Positions 31,561-39,493 are shown, numbered from the stretch's first letter. The stretch is 64,000 bases of DNA from Thiothrix sp. (GCA_008015155.1 SSFA01000008.1:310001-374000), one strand, 5' to 3'. Numbers and translations: made by a program. The notes: generated by a model not told the origin, from the sequence alone.

Positions 31561-31741
31561 GCACATCCAGCCGCCCCATATCCTCGATCACATCCGCATC
31601 ATAATGGGAGTGTCCAAAGCGATTGGTACAGCACACCACGGCTAACCCATTAGACTTCCATATTTCAACAATGCTGTCCCACATCGGCTTATTGGTTGTA
31701 TAAGTTTCGTCGTAATCTAAAAAAATAATCTGGCCTGACAT
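31424..31741 (-). CDS. Small HAD-family phosphatase (moron gene)
   Basis: The 105-residue protein has the HAD nucleophile motif IIFLDYDETYT, then motif II LAVVCCTNRFG and motif IV-like IWVDDRPMY. It lacks a cap domain. It lies leftward among rightward genes and is a likely lysogenic-conversion or nucleotide-processing gene; substrate unknown. Confidence 0.7.
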   Translation of the reverse strand: MSGQIIFLDYDETYTTNKPMWDSIVEIWKSNGLAVVCCTNRFGHSHYDADVIEDMGRLDVPIVWAAHHADKWAAMEAAGYIPENGIWVDDRPMYIWLNRPVETMP

Positions 31742-31862
31742 AGCTTATTCATCTCATGCGTGAATCCATCGCATAGACTCGCGCCCAAAAAACCAGCACA
31801 ATACCCACAAACAACAACCCCTATGTAGAGAGTAAGTTTTAACTAAATAATAGGAACTTACT

Positions 31863-32268
31863 ATGCGGATTTTCGTGCGAATACTTTCGCTCCTACCCCT
31901 TATAATCCCAACCACCCTATTCTCGCACGGTGGCGGATTAAATGCAGAAGGTTGCCATCACAATCGAAAAACCGGAGATTACCACTGCCACCGAAGCAGT
32001 TATAGACCAGCGCCCACAACCCCAGCGAGTGGCTGGAAAAACCTGTCAGATCCAATTGAATGCATTGAAAGCGAGTTACGAACAAAAGCTCGCTAGTTTT
32101 AGAAAAGCACCGGCGAATAACCAGCAAGTGATTAATTTGAATAGCTTGCATTCTCTCGAGCAAATGAATGTAAGACTAGCCTGCACATCTGTTTCTGGTG
32201 CGGCTAACTACAACCGTTGTATTCAACAGCAAGTGCAAGCCCTTCAGTCAGCGCCCAGACTGAGATAA
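31863..32268 (+). pseudogene. Secreted YHYH/HGGG-type protein with internal frameshift
   Basis: From ATG 31863 a signal peptide (MRIFVRILSLLPLIIPTTLF) is followed by SHGGGLNAEGCHHNRKTGDY-HCHR, a small motif of secreted metal-binding domains. The frame then reads SGWKNLSDPIE and stops at 32096. In the +1 frame after AAAAA (32036-32040) it continues as KTCQIQLNALKASYEQKLAS ... YNRCIQQQVQALQSA, a helical cysteine-bearing domain, to 32268. The two parts look like one broken gene. A moron protein for the host surface is plausible. Confidence 0.55.
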
Positions 32269-32291
32269 CCTAAATAACTAAGGAGTGAGTT

Positions 32292-33071
32292 ATGCCTGCC
32301 TCTCTAACTGAAGATATTTTGATCTTAGCAAAAACATACCCAATACCTAGTGCTAAATATGCTGAAACTTCTTGTGTTGCAGGTATTAATGCAAAGGGAG
32401 AAATGCGTCGACTATACCCTATTCCTTTCCGCCTAATGGACGATGAGCAGCAATTTAAGAAATGGCAATGGGTCAATGCGCGAGTTTTCAAATCCAATAC
32501 CGATCATCGACCTGAAAGCTATAAAGTTTACGTCGATACCGTGCAGCAAGGCAGCTCAATATCAACCGCTCAAAATTGGCTACTTAGACGCGAGTGGATT
32601 AATAGAATCCCAGTAGACTCACAAAACCAAAAATCCATGTATTTGGTCAAACCCTATCGTATAGATAGTTTACAAATCACTCCAGAATCTAAACCCGATT
32701 GGGATGATGATGAAATCGAAAAGCTCATGCAGGGACAAAATCAAACCGAACTATTTCAAGAAAGCCCAAAAACGATCCGGCAACTTCGTAAACTCCCCTA
32801 TGAGTTTCATTATAACTACACCATAGAAACCCCAACCGGATTGGTACAGCAACGGCATAAAATTGCAGATTGGGAGGCAGGTGCTTTTTACTGGAATTGT
32901 GTAAAAGCTTATGGCAGCAAATGGGAAAAACCGTTCCGCCAGAAATTAGAAGAAGAATTTTCTAGTAAGGACTTAATGTTTTTGATTGGCAATCTCCATC
33001 GGTTTCAACACCGATGGATTATTGGAAGTCTGATCTATCCGCCTAAAATTACGCAGCCTTCTTTATTTTAG
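32292..33071 (+). CDS. Protein of unknown function (259 aa), partner of DUF488 gene
   Basis: The product starts MPASLTEDILILAKTYPIPS and contains GINAKGEMRRLYPIPFRLMD and YTIETPTGLVQQRHKIADWE. It is cytoplasmic, basic and aromatic-rich. It converges on the DUF488 gene with a 23-base 3' overlap; proteins of this size are often encoded next to DUF488 proteins. I cannot name a family. Moron or defence candidate. Confidence 0.6.
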   Translation: MPASLTEDILILAKTYPIPSAKYAETSCVAGINAKGEMRRLYPIPFRLMDDEQQFKKWQWVNARVFKSNTDHRPESYKVYVDTVQQGSSISTAQNWLLRREWINRIPVDSQNQKSMYLVKPYRIDSLQITPESKPDWDDDEIEKLMQGQNQTELFQESPKTIRQLRKLPYEFHYNYTIETPTGLVQQRHKIADWEAGAFYWNCVKAYGSKWEKPFRQKLEEEFSSKDLMFLIGNLHRFQHRWIIGSLIYPPKITQPSLF

Positions 33072-33537
33072 GAAGCTTAACTAAGTGCTCGACCGCAATA
33101 GGTTGAGCCTGAGCTAGTTGATAAGTAATCAATGACCGGTGGCATTGAGCCGCCTTAGCTTCAAAACACATTAAAGCACTAGTGGTTTGGCTAGTAGTCT
33201 TAGCTAGATTCTCAAGCTCTTTCGACCGTTCTTGGCGAAGATAGGCCAAGAAATCACGTGTATAACGCATCCAATCGTGATCGAGCTTATACTGATTGCG
33301 AATAGCTTTAGGGCAACCCAATGCTTGAATATGCAAGTAATCAATACCTTTGCTCTGCAAATAAGCCGCTAGTGCTTTTTTAGAAAAGCCCGGCTTCCTT
33401 GATAAAGGGACATCTCGCACATCAATCAATAAACTCACACCTGCAAACCGTAAGCACTGCACGAAATCATCCAGTACCATGCCTTCATAACCAATAGTAA
33501 ACACCTTGGTATTCCCTGCTTTCTCATTAGTTCCCAT
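33049..33537 (-). CDS. DUF488 family protein
   Basis: The pattern VFTIGYEGMVLDDFVQCLRF, LIDVRDVPLSRKPGFSKKAL and ALMCFEAKAAQCHRSLI is typical of DUF488 proteins, whose function is unknown. I take ATG 33537, with AAGGAG 7 bases upstream, not the frame opening at 33558. It overlaps the 259-aa gene tail to tail. Confidence 0.85.
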   Translation of the reverse strand: MGTNEKAGNTKVFTIGYEGMVLDDFVQCLRFAGVSLLIDVRDVPLSRKPGFSKKALAAYLQSKGIDYLHIQALGCPKAIRNQYKLDHDWMRYTRDFLAYLRQERSKELENLAKTTSQTTSALMCFEAKAAQCHRSLITYQLAQAQPIAVEHLVKLPKIKKAA

Positions 33538-33638
33538 CACTGATCTCCTTAGTCTCAAGCTTAACAGTATTTAGCGCATAGCTAAACCTGCACCCTATCC
33601 ATCTCACCCATCCCCTTCGGGTTAGTTTAAAATAAATT

Positions 33639-33690
33639 GAACAATTGTTCCTTTATATATTGACTTAAATTGAACAATAGTTCAATATAC
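33639..33690 (+). promoter_or_regulatory. CI-type operators and promoter upstream of leader L1
   Basis: GAACAATTGTTC at 33639-33650 and GAACAATAGTTC at 33672-33683 match the operators at cI. TTGACT lies between them (33660-33665) with AT-rich -10 candidates at 33683-33689. The arrangement implies CI repression of the rightward transcript. Confidence 0.6.
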
Positions 33691-33904
33691 AACTCATCAG
33701 CAGCATACAACTCATCAGCAGCGAACAAGCTGCAAGGCGAGCAGAGGCGAGCCAGTACCTTAACAAGATGACCAACCAAGTACCGGACAGGCGGCCTTTA
33801 CAGCCAAGCGCGGGAACGGAGTGAGACACGCCCAGATTGGCGTGCACATAGGATTTAACAGGCAGCTTTTACGAGAGCTGCCGATTAAGTCAAAGGAGAT
33901 AATC
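33687..33904 (+). ncRNA. Structured leader RNA L1 (paralog of L2)
   Basis: A tandem 18-bp duplication (ATACAACTCATCAGCAGC, 33687-33704 and 33705-33722) begins the leader. Next come AGTACCTTAACAA, a CCAACCAAG block, GCCTTTACAGCCAAGCG and GGAGTGAGACAC, which recur in order in L2. A GGCAGCT / AGCTGCC hairpin (about 33871-33892) precedes the ribosome site of the next gene. Looks like an untranslated regulatory leader or antiterminator RNA. Confidence 0.5.
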
Positions 33905-34165
33905 ATGAGCAGCGCATCAGCATATGCAGCCAAGTCATTAAGTGCAGTGCCCCACTTTGATTGCGGCCTAAACGTAGGCGATACCATCGAATGGGTTAAT
34001 GATTACGGCGTTGTCTGGGAGCATAAAGTTATTGGATTCAGCGAACCGTGCAGTGTCGGGTTCATTCATTTCGATAGCGATTCTTATTGGTTTCCGCATA
34101 ATCTAAAGTGCATCACCAAAGTTAATGGAATTAAGTTTGAACACACAAGGCCACTCGACGAATGA
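33905..34165 (+). CDS. Small phage protein after leader L1 (86 aa)
   Basis: The protein starts MSSASAYAAKSLSAVPHFDC; the ATG has AAGGAG 6 bases upstream. The C-terminal part (VGDTIEWVNDYGVVWEHKVI, GFIHFDSDSYWFPHNLKCIT) is a small beta barrel-like fold. The SAYAA motif is shared with the 35133 product after leader L2. Function unknown; first gene of the CI-controlled rightward transcript. Confidence 0.55.
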   Translation: MSSASAYAAKSLSAVPHFDCGLNVGDTIEWVNDYGVVWEHKVIGFSEPCSVGFIHFDSDSYWFPHNLKCITKVNGIKFEHTRPLDE

Positions 34166-34300
34166 CCTTGGATATTCGCGGCAAACTTCGCAGTCCTTGC
34201 CGACTGTTTGGGTTCGACGTGCTGACCTCAAGGGGTGCTGAACCGTCTACTTGCCATGAATTGTTAAGGAACTACCTAAAGCTGTATAGGTTCATATAAA

Positions 34301-34351
34301 AATAGCATTGTTGTTTTTATAAATCAATAACACTGTTATTTAAAAATAACA
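34301..34351 (+). promoter_or_regulatory. Operators of the second repressor, upstream of its own gene
   Basis: AATAACACTGTTATT (34326-34340) is a perfect inverted repeat. AATAGCATTGTTGTT (34301-34315) is an imperfect copy, and a half-site AATAACA lies at 34345-34351. They precede the repressor start by 20-70 bases and would allow autoregulation. Confidence 0.6.
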
Positions 34352-34371
34352 AACCCATTTGAAGAGGAACT

Positions 34372-34800
34372 ATGGAAGAAAAGATAATCGTCAAAACTAT
34401 TGACGGAACAGATATGTCTAATCGAAGGGGTTTAACACCAGCAGAACAAGCTGCAATGATGCGGCTTCGTGATGCCTTCAAGAGAAAGAAAAAGGCTTTA
34501 GGTCTTACCTATGAAAAAGTATCAGAACTAGCAGGCTGGAGCACCAGCGCCGCAGGGCATTACTTCACTGGGTTCGCTCCTATCAACATGCCTGCACTCA
34601 TTAAGATATGCTCGATTATTGAAGAAGATCCCAAGTCTATCTACCCTGAATTGTTTGATGGCATAAGCATAAAGCTGTCACAAGACAAGGATGAGTCATG
34701 GAAGGATAAGTTTTATGAGCTTGACGAACAGTCACAGCAAGACATCATAAAAATAATTGAGACATATCACGCTGCTTTCGTGAGAAATAACAAGAGCTAA
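34372..34800 (+). CDS. Second XRE-family repressor
   Basis: The 142-residue protein has an internal helix-turn-helix (MMRLRDAFKRKKKALGLTYE, KVSELAGWSTSAAGHYFTGF) and a C-terminal helix (DEQSQQDIIKIIETYHAAFV). It is flanked on both sides by repeats of the AATAACA-N-TGTTATT type, likely its own operators. It may act as Cro to the CI system or control the right arm. Confidence 0.7.
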   Translation: MEEKIIVKTIDGTDMSNRRGLTPAEQAAMMRLRDAFKRKKKALGLTYEKVSELAGWSTSAAGHYFTGFAPINMPALIKICSIIEEDPKSIYPELFDGISIKLSQDKDESWKDKFYELDEQSQQDIIKIIETYHAAFVRNNKS

Positions 34801-34843
34801 AACAAATAATTTACATGCAGTCAACTATGTTTTTTCATAAAAA

Positions 34844-34885
34844 CATAACAATGCTATTGATTATAAAAAATAACACTGCTATATT
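34844..34885 (+). promoter_or_regulatory. Repressor-2 operators and strong promoter of leader L2
   Basis: CATAACAATGCTATTG (34844-34859) and AATAACACTGCTATA (34869-34883) are operator-like. TTGATT (34857-34862) and TATATT (34880-34885) are spaced by 17 and form a near-consensus promoter. Both elements overlap the operators. Confidence 0.75.
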
Positions 34886-34891
34886 TATCTC

Positions 34892-35072
34892 ATCAAGCAA
34901 CCGATGAGTTAGCTAGCACCTTAACAACCAAGCCACCCGAAACGAAGCAGCCTTGAAAGCTAAGCGGTTTCTGGTGGAGTCGAGGCTAGGACACTCTAGC
35001 TAAGTCAGTCACCCGCTGGGGTGCAACCGATTACCTTAAGTCTTTGCCCACTGAGAGTGGGCTTTTTTGTTT
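34892..35072 (+). ncRNA. Structured leader RNA L2 ending at an intrinsic terminator
   Basis: Starting at the promoter above, it contains CTCATCAAGC, GCACCTTAACAAC, CAGCCTTGAAAGCTAAGCGG and GGAGTCGAGGCTAGGACAC, in the order seen in L1. Transcription would stop at the hairpin GCCCACT-GAG-AGTGGGC TTTTTT (35046-35068), giving an RNA of about 180 nt. It holds no open frame with a good start. It may be a small RNA or a put-like antitermination leader. Confidence 0.5.
35046..35068 (+). terminator. Strong intrinsic terminator ending leader L2
   Basis: GCCCACT-GAG-AGTGGGC followed by TTTTTTGTTT, 7-bp GC-rich stem with short loop. Confidence 0.85.
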
Positions 35073-35090
35073 CAACAGTAGAGAGAAGCT

Positions 35091-35115
35091 AGGCCGGTTC
35101 ACGCTGGCCTTTTTT
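35091..35115 (+). terminator. Second terminator-like hairpin directly before the ribosome site
   Basis: AGGCCGG-TTCACG-CTGGCCT followed by TTTTTATTTA, ending a few bases before AAGGAGG of the 35133 gene. Confidence 0.75.
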
Positions 35116-35132
35116 ATTTAAGGAGGCTGGTT

Positions 35133-35504
35133 ATGGGATTAATGAGCGCTTATGCAGCAATTAGATTGGCGGATGAAGAGGCGTTATCGCGTCAAATTTT
35201 AATCGAAAAATCAATTAAAGAAGAGCAGCGTAAGCAAATCATTGCTTTGTTCAAAGAACATTATCCTGAGATTTGTACATTAGCTGCTGATGATGGTTTC
35301 AAAATAGAAGCACGCTTAAAAGATAACTATAGTGAATATAATTACATTCGTATATTTAACGAAGAAAAAGAAGCATTTATCGCTATTAATGATGATGGAC
35401 GAGTATCCATAGAAGATCATGGATGCTTCGATAGGTGGAGCAATAATAAAGTCATTGTATCTATCGTTGAAGGTCTATCAAGCATAGAAGACATACCTTT
35501 TTAA
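35133..35504 (+). CDS. Phage protein after leader L2 (123 aa)
   Basis: MGLMSAYAAIRLADEEALSR begins the product; AAGGAGG lies 6 bases upstream. The rest is a helix (IIALFKEHYPEICTLAADDG) and a beta unit (EYNYIRIFNEEKEAFIAIND). The N-terminal SAYAA motif is shared with the 33905 product. Unknown function. Confidence 0.55.
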   Translation: MGLMSAYAAIRLADEEALSRQILIEKSIKEEQRKQIIALFKEHYPEICTLAADDGFKIEARLKDNYSEYNYIRIFNEEKEAFIAINDDGRVSIEDHGCFDRWSNNKVIVSIVEGLSSIEDIPF

Positions 35505-35512
35505 TTTTATTG

Positions 35513-35537
35513 CCCGACACACATTCGGGCTTTTTTA
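35513..35537 (+). terminator. Terminator immediately before the next gene's ribosome site
   Basis: GCCCGA-CACACAT-TCGGGC followed by TTTTTTATTTT, just before AAGGAGT of the 35555 gene. Confidence 0.85.
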
Positions 35538-35554
35538 TTTTAAGGAGTACCGCA

Positions 35555-35899
35555 ATGTATGAGGTTAATTACGCAACACCAGCCTACTACAGAGCGGGTG
35601 AAGATGAAGAATACGACCCTCACCTAGAGGAAGCTATTCGTTCAATCCAGCAGTGGGGTAAACCCAAAAAGGTTGAGCTTAGCTGTCCTTGTTGTGGTGC
35701 TAAACAGCCTAGCCTGTCACAGATTCATAATGAGTGGATTGCTGAATGCTGTAATGCACTCGTCAAAGCAGTAGAAGAAAACGATCCAGACGATCATCTC
35801 AAACTACTGAGCATCACCTATTCACGTTTAAGCGCCGAACTTCAGTGGCGCAAAGCCTGTAACTTTTTACATAAGGAAAAGCATGAACGAATTAGTTAG
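35555..35899 (+). CDS. Zinc-ribbon-like phage protein (114 aa)
   Basis: Start MYEVNYATPAYYRAGEDEEY, with AAGGAG upstream. It has a CPCCGAK knuckle and a later ECC pair, compatible with zinc binding, then a helical end. It overlaps the annealing-protein gene by 17 bases, so it belongs to the recombination unit. Confidence 0.55.
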   Translation: MYEVNYATPAYYRAGEDEEYDPHLEEAIRSIQQWGKPKKVELSCPCCGAKQPSLSQIHNEWIAECCNALVKAVEENDPDDHLKLLSITYSRLSAELQWRKACNFLHKEKHERIS

Positions 35900-36854
35900 C
35901 AATCCTTTTGGTGGGCAGATTCAGACCACCAACACAGGAATGGGATTAGCACAATCTGATCAGCAACGCGCCATTGCTGAAGTACAAGCCGCCATGATGA
36001 TCGCTCGAATGAATCCACGTGATCCAGTGAGAGCAATGGATCGAATTTTAAACGCATGCACTCGACCAGCCTTAGCAGAGACTGGTTTATATCAATACTC
36101 TAAAGGAGGTTCATCAGTATCAGGGGCTAGCATTCGTCTTGCTGAAACGATGGCTCAAGCTTGGGGCAACATTCAGTACGGATTTCGTGAAATATACCGA
36201 GGTACGGGTTCAGATGGTGTGACTTATTCGGAGGTTGAAGCCTTCGCTTGGGATGTTGAAACTAATACACGTCGCCCTGTGCAGTTTCGAGTACGTCATT
36301 GGCGCGATACCAAAAATGGCGGATACCCTATTAAGGATGAGCGGGACATTTACGAACTCACTGCAAACATGGCCCAACGTCGCGTACGCGCTTGTATCCT
36401 AGCCATTATCCCTGGCGATGTAGAAGAAGCTGCACGTAATCAGTGCGAGATCACATTGAAAGCTAAAGCTGATACCTCACCTGAAGCTATGAAAAAGATG
36501 GTTGAAGCCTTTGAAGACTTTGGTGTGAGCAAAGCTCAAATTGAAAAAAGAATCCAACGCCGCCTAGATACCATTACTCCCGCTCAAGTAGTGAGTTTAA
36601 AAAAGGTTTACTCAAGCCTGCGCGATGGGATGTCTAGCAAAGAAGATTGGTTTGACGAACTAGCAGAAGAGCCACGCCAAGAACCTAAAACACTACCTGA
36701 AATGAGCCAAGACGAGTTTTCCAAGAGTCTAACTGCTTGGGAAAAAATGCTTCAATCAGGCAAGAAAACACCTGATGACATTATCAAGATGCTGTCTAGC
36801 AAACACACCCTGACTGAAGCCCAAAAGAAAATCATTGAGGGACTAGTAGCGTGA
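35883..36854 (+). CDS. Phage single-strand annealing protein (RecT-like family)
   Basis: The sequence QQRAIAEVQAAMMIARMNPR, DPVRAMDRILNACTRPALAE, GSSVSGASIRLAETMAQAWG and NMAQRRVRACILAIIPGDVE matches a widespread phage family encoded next to YqaJ exonucleases. By genomic pairing it is an annealing recombinase. The C-terminus is helical and charged. It precedes the exonuclease by 25 bases. Confidence 0.75.
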   Translation: MNELVSNPFGGQIQTTNTGMGLAQSDQQRAIAEVQAAMMIARMNPRDPVRAMDRILNACTRPALAETGLYQYSKGGSSVSGASIRLAETMAQAWGNIQYGFREIYRGTGSDGVTYSEVEAFAWDVETNTRRPVQFRVRHWRDTKNGGYPIKDERDIYELTANMAQRRVRACILAIIPGDVEEAARNQCEITLKAKADTSPEAMKKMVEAFEDFGVSKAQIEKRIQRRLDTITPAQVVSLKKVYSSLRDGMSSKEDWFDELAEEPRQEPKTLPEMSQDEFSKSLTAWEKMLQSGKKTPDDIIKMLSSKHTLTEAQKKIIEGLVA

Positions 36855-36879
36855 GTGCTCCAGATCAAGGGGTGAACCC

Positions 36880-38241
36880 ATGAAAATTCTCGATGTTCAA
36901 CAAGGATCAACCGAATGGAATGCAGCCAGACTCAGTAAGTTCACAGCCTCAGAAGCACCCGCCATGATGGGCTGTGGCTGGATTACCCGTGAACAACTAC
37001 TTCGGCAAAAGAAAACAGGTGTCGAGCCTGAAATTTCAGAAAGCCAACAGCGTCTATTTGACAAGGGTCATGAAACAGAAACACTTGCACGAGCAATTAT
37101 TGAAGAAATGATCGGGCAACCGCTTTATCCAGTAACAGCTCTCAGTGATGAGCACCCTAACCTGTTGGCATCCATGGATGGTATTACGCTGGATGAAGAA
37201 GTTATCTTCGAGCATAAACTATTTAGTGAAAAACTAGCTAAACAAGTCAGGTCTCATGATTTAGAACCTAAATACTATTGGCAGCTTGAGCAGCAGTTGC
37301 TAGTTGCCAATGCCAAGTACGTTATTTTCGTAATCTCTGACGGTACTAAAGAGAATATGCACTATATGCACTACTCATCAGTACCCTCTCGGCGTGAGGA
37401 GTTAATAGCAAGCTGGGAGCAATTTGAGAAAGACCTTGAAGCCTACACGCCTCCAGAAGAACCAACTGTAGCCGCTAATATCGAGCAAGTACCGATGCTA
37501 GTCGTTCAGTCGAACGGCTTCACCTTGACCACTAACATAGATCAGATTCAAGCATGGCACCAGCTTATTAAAGATAAGTGCGCTGATGAGTTAGAAAACG
37601 ATCAAGATTTCGCAGATCGTGAATCATTGATTAAAGCGATTAAAAAAGCAGAACCCATTATTGAGCAAGCCTATCAGCAAGTCATTGGTGCATCAGGCAA
37701 TGTGAGCCTTATTCTTAACGCCCTACAAGAGATGAAAGGTTCATTAAGAAGGCTACGTTTAGATGGTGAAAAGCTCATTACGGCTAAAAAGGATCAGATT
37801 AAGCAAGGCATTCTAAGCACCTATGCTACTGAGGTGGAGCAACACCTCATCGCTGGCAATAAAAAGCTATCTGAATTACTGGGAGCAACAGTCATTATTC
37901 CCATCGAAAAGATGGAAATCACCAATGCTCTCATCACAGAAACTAAGGGAAAGCGCACGTTAGAGAGCTTCAGAAGTGCAGCAAGTGCAGCCGCCGCTCA
38001 GCTAAAAGTAGGTGCAAACCTTTTCCACATGCGTGCTAATGAAAATATAGCCCTCTTCAAAGACTGGGCTTCACATAACGATGCAAGCTCTATTAGCTCA
38101 TCTGAGTACGATCAGTTAGTTACCGACTCACAAATGCTACAACACCTCGTTGCTGAAGGCGTTGAGCAATGGGAAGGTTACGAGCGTGTTTTAGCAAAGC
38201 TGACTAAAAGTGAAGAGCTAGCAGAGCTGGAGGCAGCATGA
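36880..38241 (+). CDS. YqaJ-family recombination exonuclease (lambda Exo type)
   Basis: Residues QQGSTEWNAARLSKFTASEA, HPNLLASMDGITLDEEVIFE-HK and YWQLEQQLLVANAKY are the YqaJ core with the D/E-x-K metal ligands; residues 210-453 form a helical extension. It degrades one strand to give substrate for the annealing protein. The stop overlaps the start of the next gene. Confidence 0.85.
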   Translation: MKILDVQQGSTEWNAARLSKFTASEAPAMMGCGWITREQLLRQKKTGVEPEISESQQRLFDKGHETETLARAIIEEMIGQPLYPVTALSDEHPNLLASMDGITLDEEVIFEHKLFSEKLAKQVRSHDLEPKYYWQLEQQLLVANAKYVIFVISDGTKENMHYMHYSSVPSRREELIASWEQFEKDLEAYTPPEEPTVAANIEQVPMLVVQSNGFTLTTNIDQIQAWHQLIKDKCADELENDQDFADRESLIKAIKKAEPIIEQAYQQVIGASGNVSLILNALQEMKGSLRRLRLDGEKLITAKKDQIKQGILSTYATEVEQHLIAGNKKLSELLGATVIIPIEKMEITNALITETKGKRTLESFRSAASAAAAQLKVGANLFHMRANENIALFKDWASHNDASSISSSEYDQLVTDSQMLQHLVAEGVEQWEGYERVLAKLTKSEELAELEAA

Positions 38242-38801
38242 TGGCGGTCAAGTTGCCTAGAACTATACTGCTGCATGCTGATGCAGCTATCCGCCAAGGT
38301 AATAAAGCATTTGTTGCCTCACTCATGGAACAGCTTGATATAGGCACAGTGTATGAAGTATCTATTCAGGAACATAAAGGGTCTAAAACGCTACTCCAGT
38401 TAAAAACACTATTTGGCATTTGGTTTGATTACCTGCATAGAGAGTTGGGAGTTGGTATCAAAGAAATTCATCGTGACATGAAAGCCACCTACCTGGTGCA
38501 TATCTATGTGAATGCGCAGGAAGGCAAGCAAAGCTACTTACAAATGATGTGGGTCAATGAACTAGCAAGAATCGGGGATTTACTACTCTCGCCAGACCCA
38601 GTGATTGCCCTACAAGCAGAAGCCGACATGCTCACGCACATGGAAAACTTATCCCTCAGTTGGGCTAGTATTAGCCAAATGCGGCAATACATGGAAAAAG
38701 TGTACTGGCACTTCACCAATGAGGGTTATCCCCCACCGATCCCAGATAAGTTCTACAAATATTATAAAGATGAAAATCGGAGTGGTCTTTACGATGACTA
38801 A
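38241..38801 (+). CDS. NinB-like phage recombination accessory protein (tentative)
   Basis: The 186-residue product has a beta-rich start (YEVSIQEHKGSKTLLQLKTL) and a C-terminal pattern (SLSWASISQMRQYMEKVYWH, PPPIPDKFYKYY) like the C-terminal part of NinB/Orf-type mediator proteins. Position after an exonuclease supports a recombination mediator. GGAGG lies 4 bases upstream of ATG 38238 and 7 upstream of ATG 38241. Confidence 0.4.
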   Translation: MAVKLPRTILLHADAAIRQGNKAFVASLMEQLDIGTVYEVSIQEHKGSKTLLQLKTLFGIWFDYLHRELGVGIKEIHRDMKATYLVHIYVNAQEGKQSYLQMMWVNELARIGDLLLSPDPVIALQAEADMLTHMENLSLSWASISQMRQYMEKVYWHFTNEGYPPPIPDKFYKYYKDENRSGLYDD

Positions 38802-39084
38802 AATTCGTGAATCAGCTAGAGGGCAGTATTGCCAAGTACGAATACCAGGGCATTGCAGCGGTAATCCTGAAACAACCGTGCTGGCTCATCTAAATGGAGC
38901 GGGTATTGGATTAAAACATCCTGATATTTTTGCAGCATGGTGTTGTGAAGGTTGCCATGACCTAATAGATGGTCGAGTGCAGAGTAAAAACTATAGTCGT
39001 GAGCAGGTTAAATTAATGTTCTACGATGGAATGATACGCACACAAGCTAAGCTACTTGAGCTTGGGTTAATTAAGATTAGTTGA
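38794..39084 (+). CDS. YbcO-like (DUF1364) phage nuclease
   Basis: TKIRESARGQYCQVRIPGHC, SGNPETTVLAHLNGAGIGLK and CCEGCHDLIDGR are the YbcO/DUF1364 hallmarks: a beta-beta-alpha metal nuclease with Cys and His ligands. The ATG at 38794 overlaps the previous stop by 8 bases. It likely processes recombination intermediates. Confidence 0.85.
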   Translation: MTKIRESARGQYCQVRIPGHCSGNPETTVLAHLNGAGIGLKHPDIFAAWCCEGCHDLIDGRVQSKNYSREQVKLMFYDGMIRTQAKLLELGLIKIS

Positions 39085-39119
39085 GTCCATATTGTTGGCC
39101 TTTTTATTTGGAGAAATAA

Positions 39120-39311
39120 ATGAGCAGAGAAGATAGAGCAGCTAAATTGGCTGAGAGTTTTATTAGAAATTGTAGTGATAATAATGTCGATCCATTGGAT
39201 TTTGAAGTAGCACTCTGCTTAATGACAGCGGTTACTTATTTATCTACAGAAAATAAAGAAAGATTTTCAGGTGCTATTAAAGCAGAAGTACAAGGCGAAA
39301 CTATTCACTGA
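39120..39311 (+). CDS. Small helical phage protein (63 aa)
   Basis: MSREDRAAKLAESFIRNCSD begins an all-helical 63-residue protein. GGAG lies about 8 bases upstream. It is followed 8 bases later by a secreted microprotein. Unknown function. Confidence 0.5.
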   Translation: MSREDRAAKLAESFIRNCSDNNVDPLDFEVALCLMTAVTYLSTENKERFSGAIKAEVQGETIH

Positions 39312-39319
39312 GGTTTAAA

Positions 39320-39493
39320 TTGAAAGAACTACTACTAAGCGCCCTGTGCGCTTTTTTTATGTCCTCTGCTTTTGCAGCCGGAACACTAGATGAAGAGATT
39401 GAAAAAAATAAGGAGGCATTAAAGGAATTTAAAACACTATCGCCTTATGAGCAGTGCATCTATTTAAAACTAGATGACTGCGACGATCTTTAA
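39320..39493 (+). CDS. Small secreted protein (57 aa), TTG start
   Basis: From TTG 39320, with GAGG 6 bases upstream, MKELLLSALCAFFMSSAFA is a signal peptide cleaved after AFA. The 38-residue mature part (AGTLDEEIEKNKEALKEFKT, YEQCIYLKLDDCDDL) is helical with a Cys pair. The first of three consecutive small secreted genes. Confidence 0.55.
   Translation: MKELLLSALCAFFMSSAFAAGTLDEEIEKNKEALKEFKTLSPYEQCIYLKLDDCDDL

Noticed and set aside
31742-31862. 22-aa hydrophobic frame on the minus strand (TTG start)
   Set aside because: Too short, with TTG start and poor ribosome site, although it would make a membrane helix before the HAD gene.
34166-34270. tRNA-like GGTTCGAC block after the 33905 gene
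   Set aside because: No pairing for a T stem or acceptor stem; not a tRNA or tmRNA.
39338-39359. AAGCGC-CCTGT-GCGCTT hairpin with T-run
   Set aside because: It lies inside the signal peptide codons of the 39320 gene, so it is explained by coding sequence; it may still act as an attenuator but I do not claim it.
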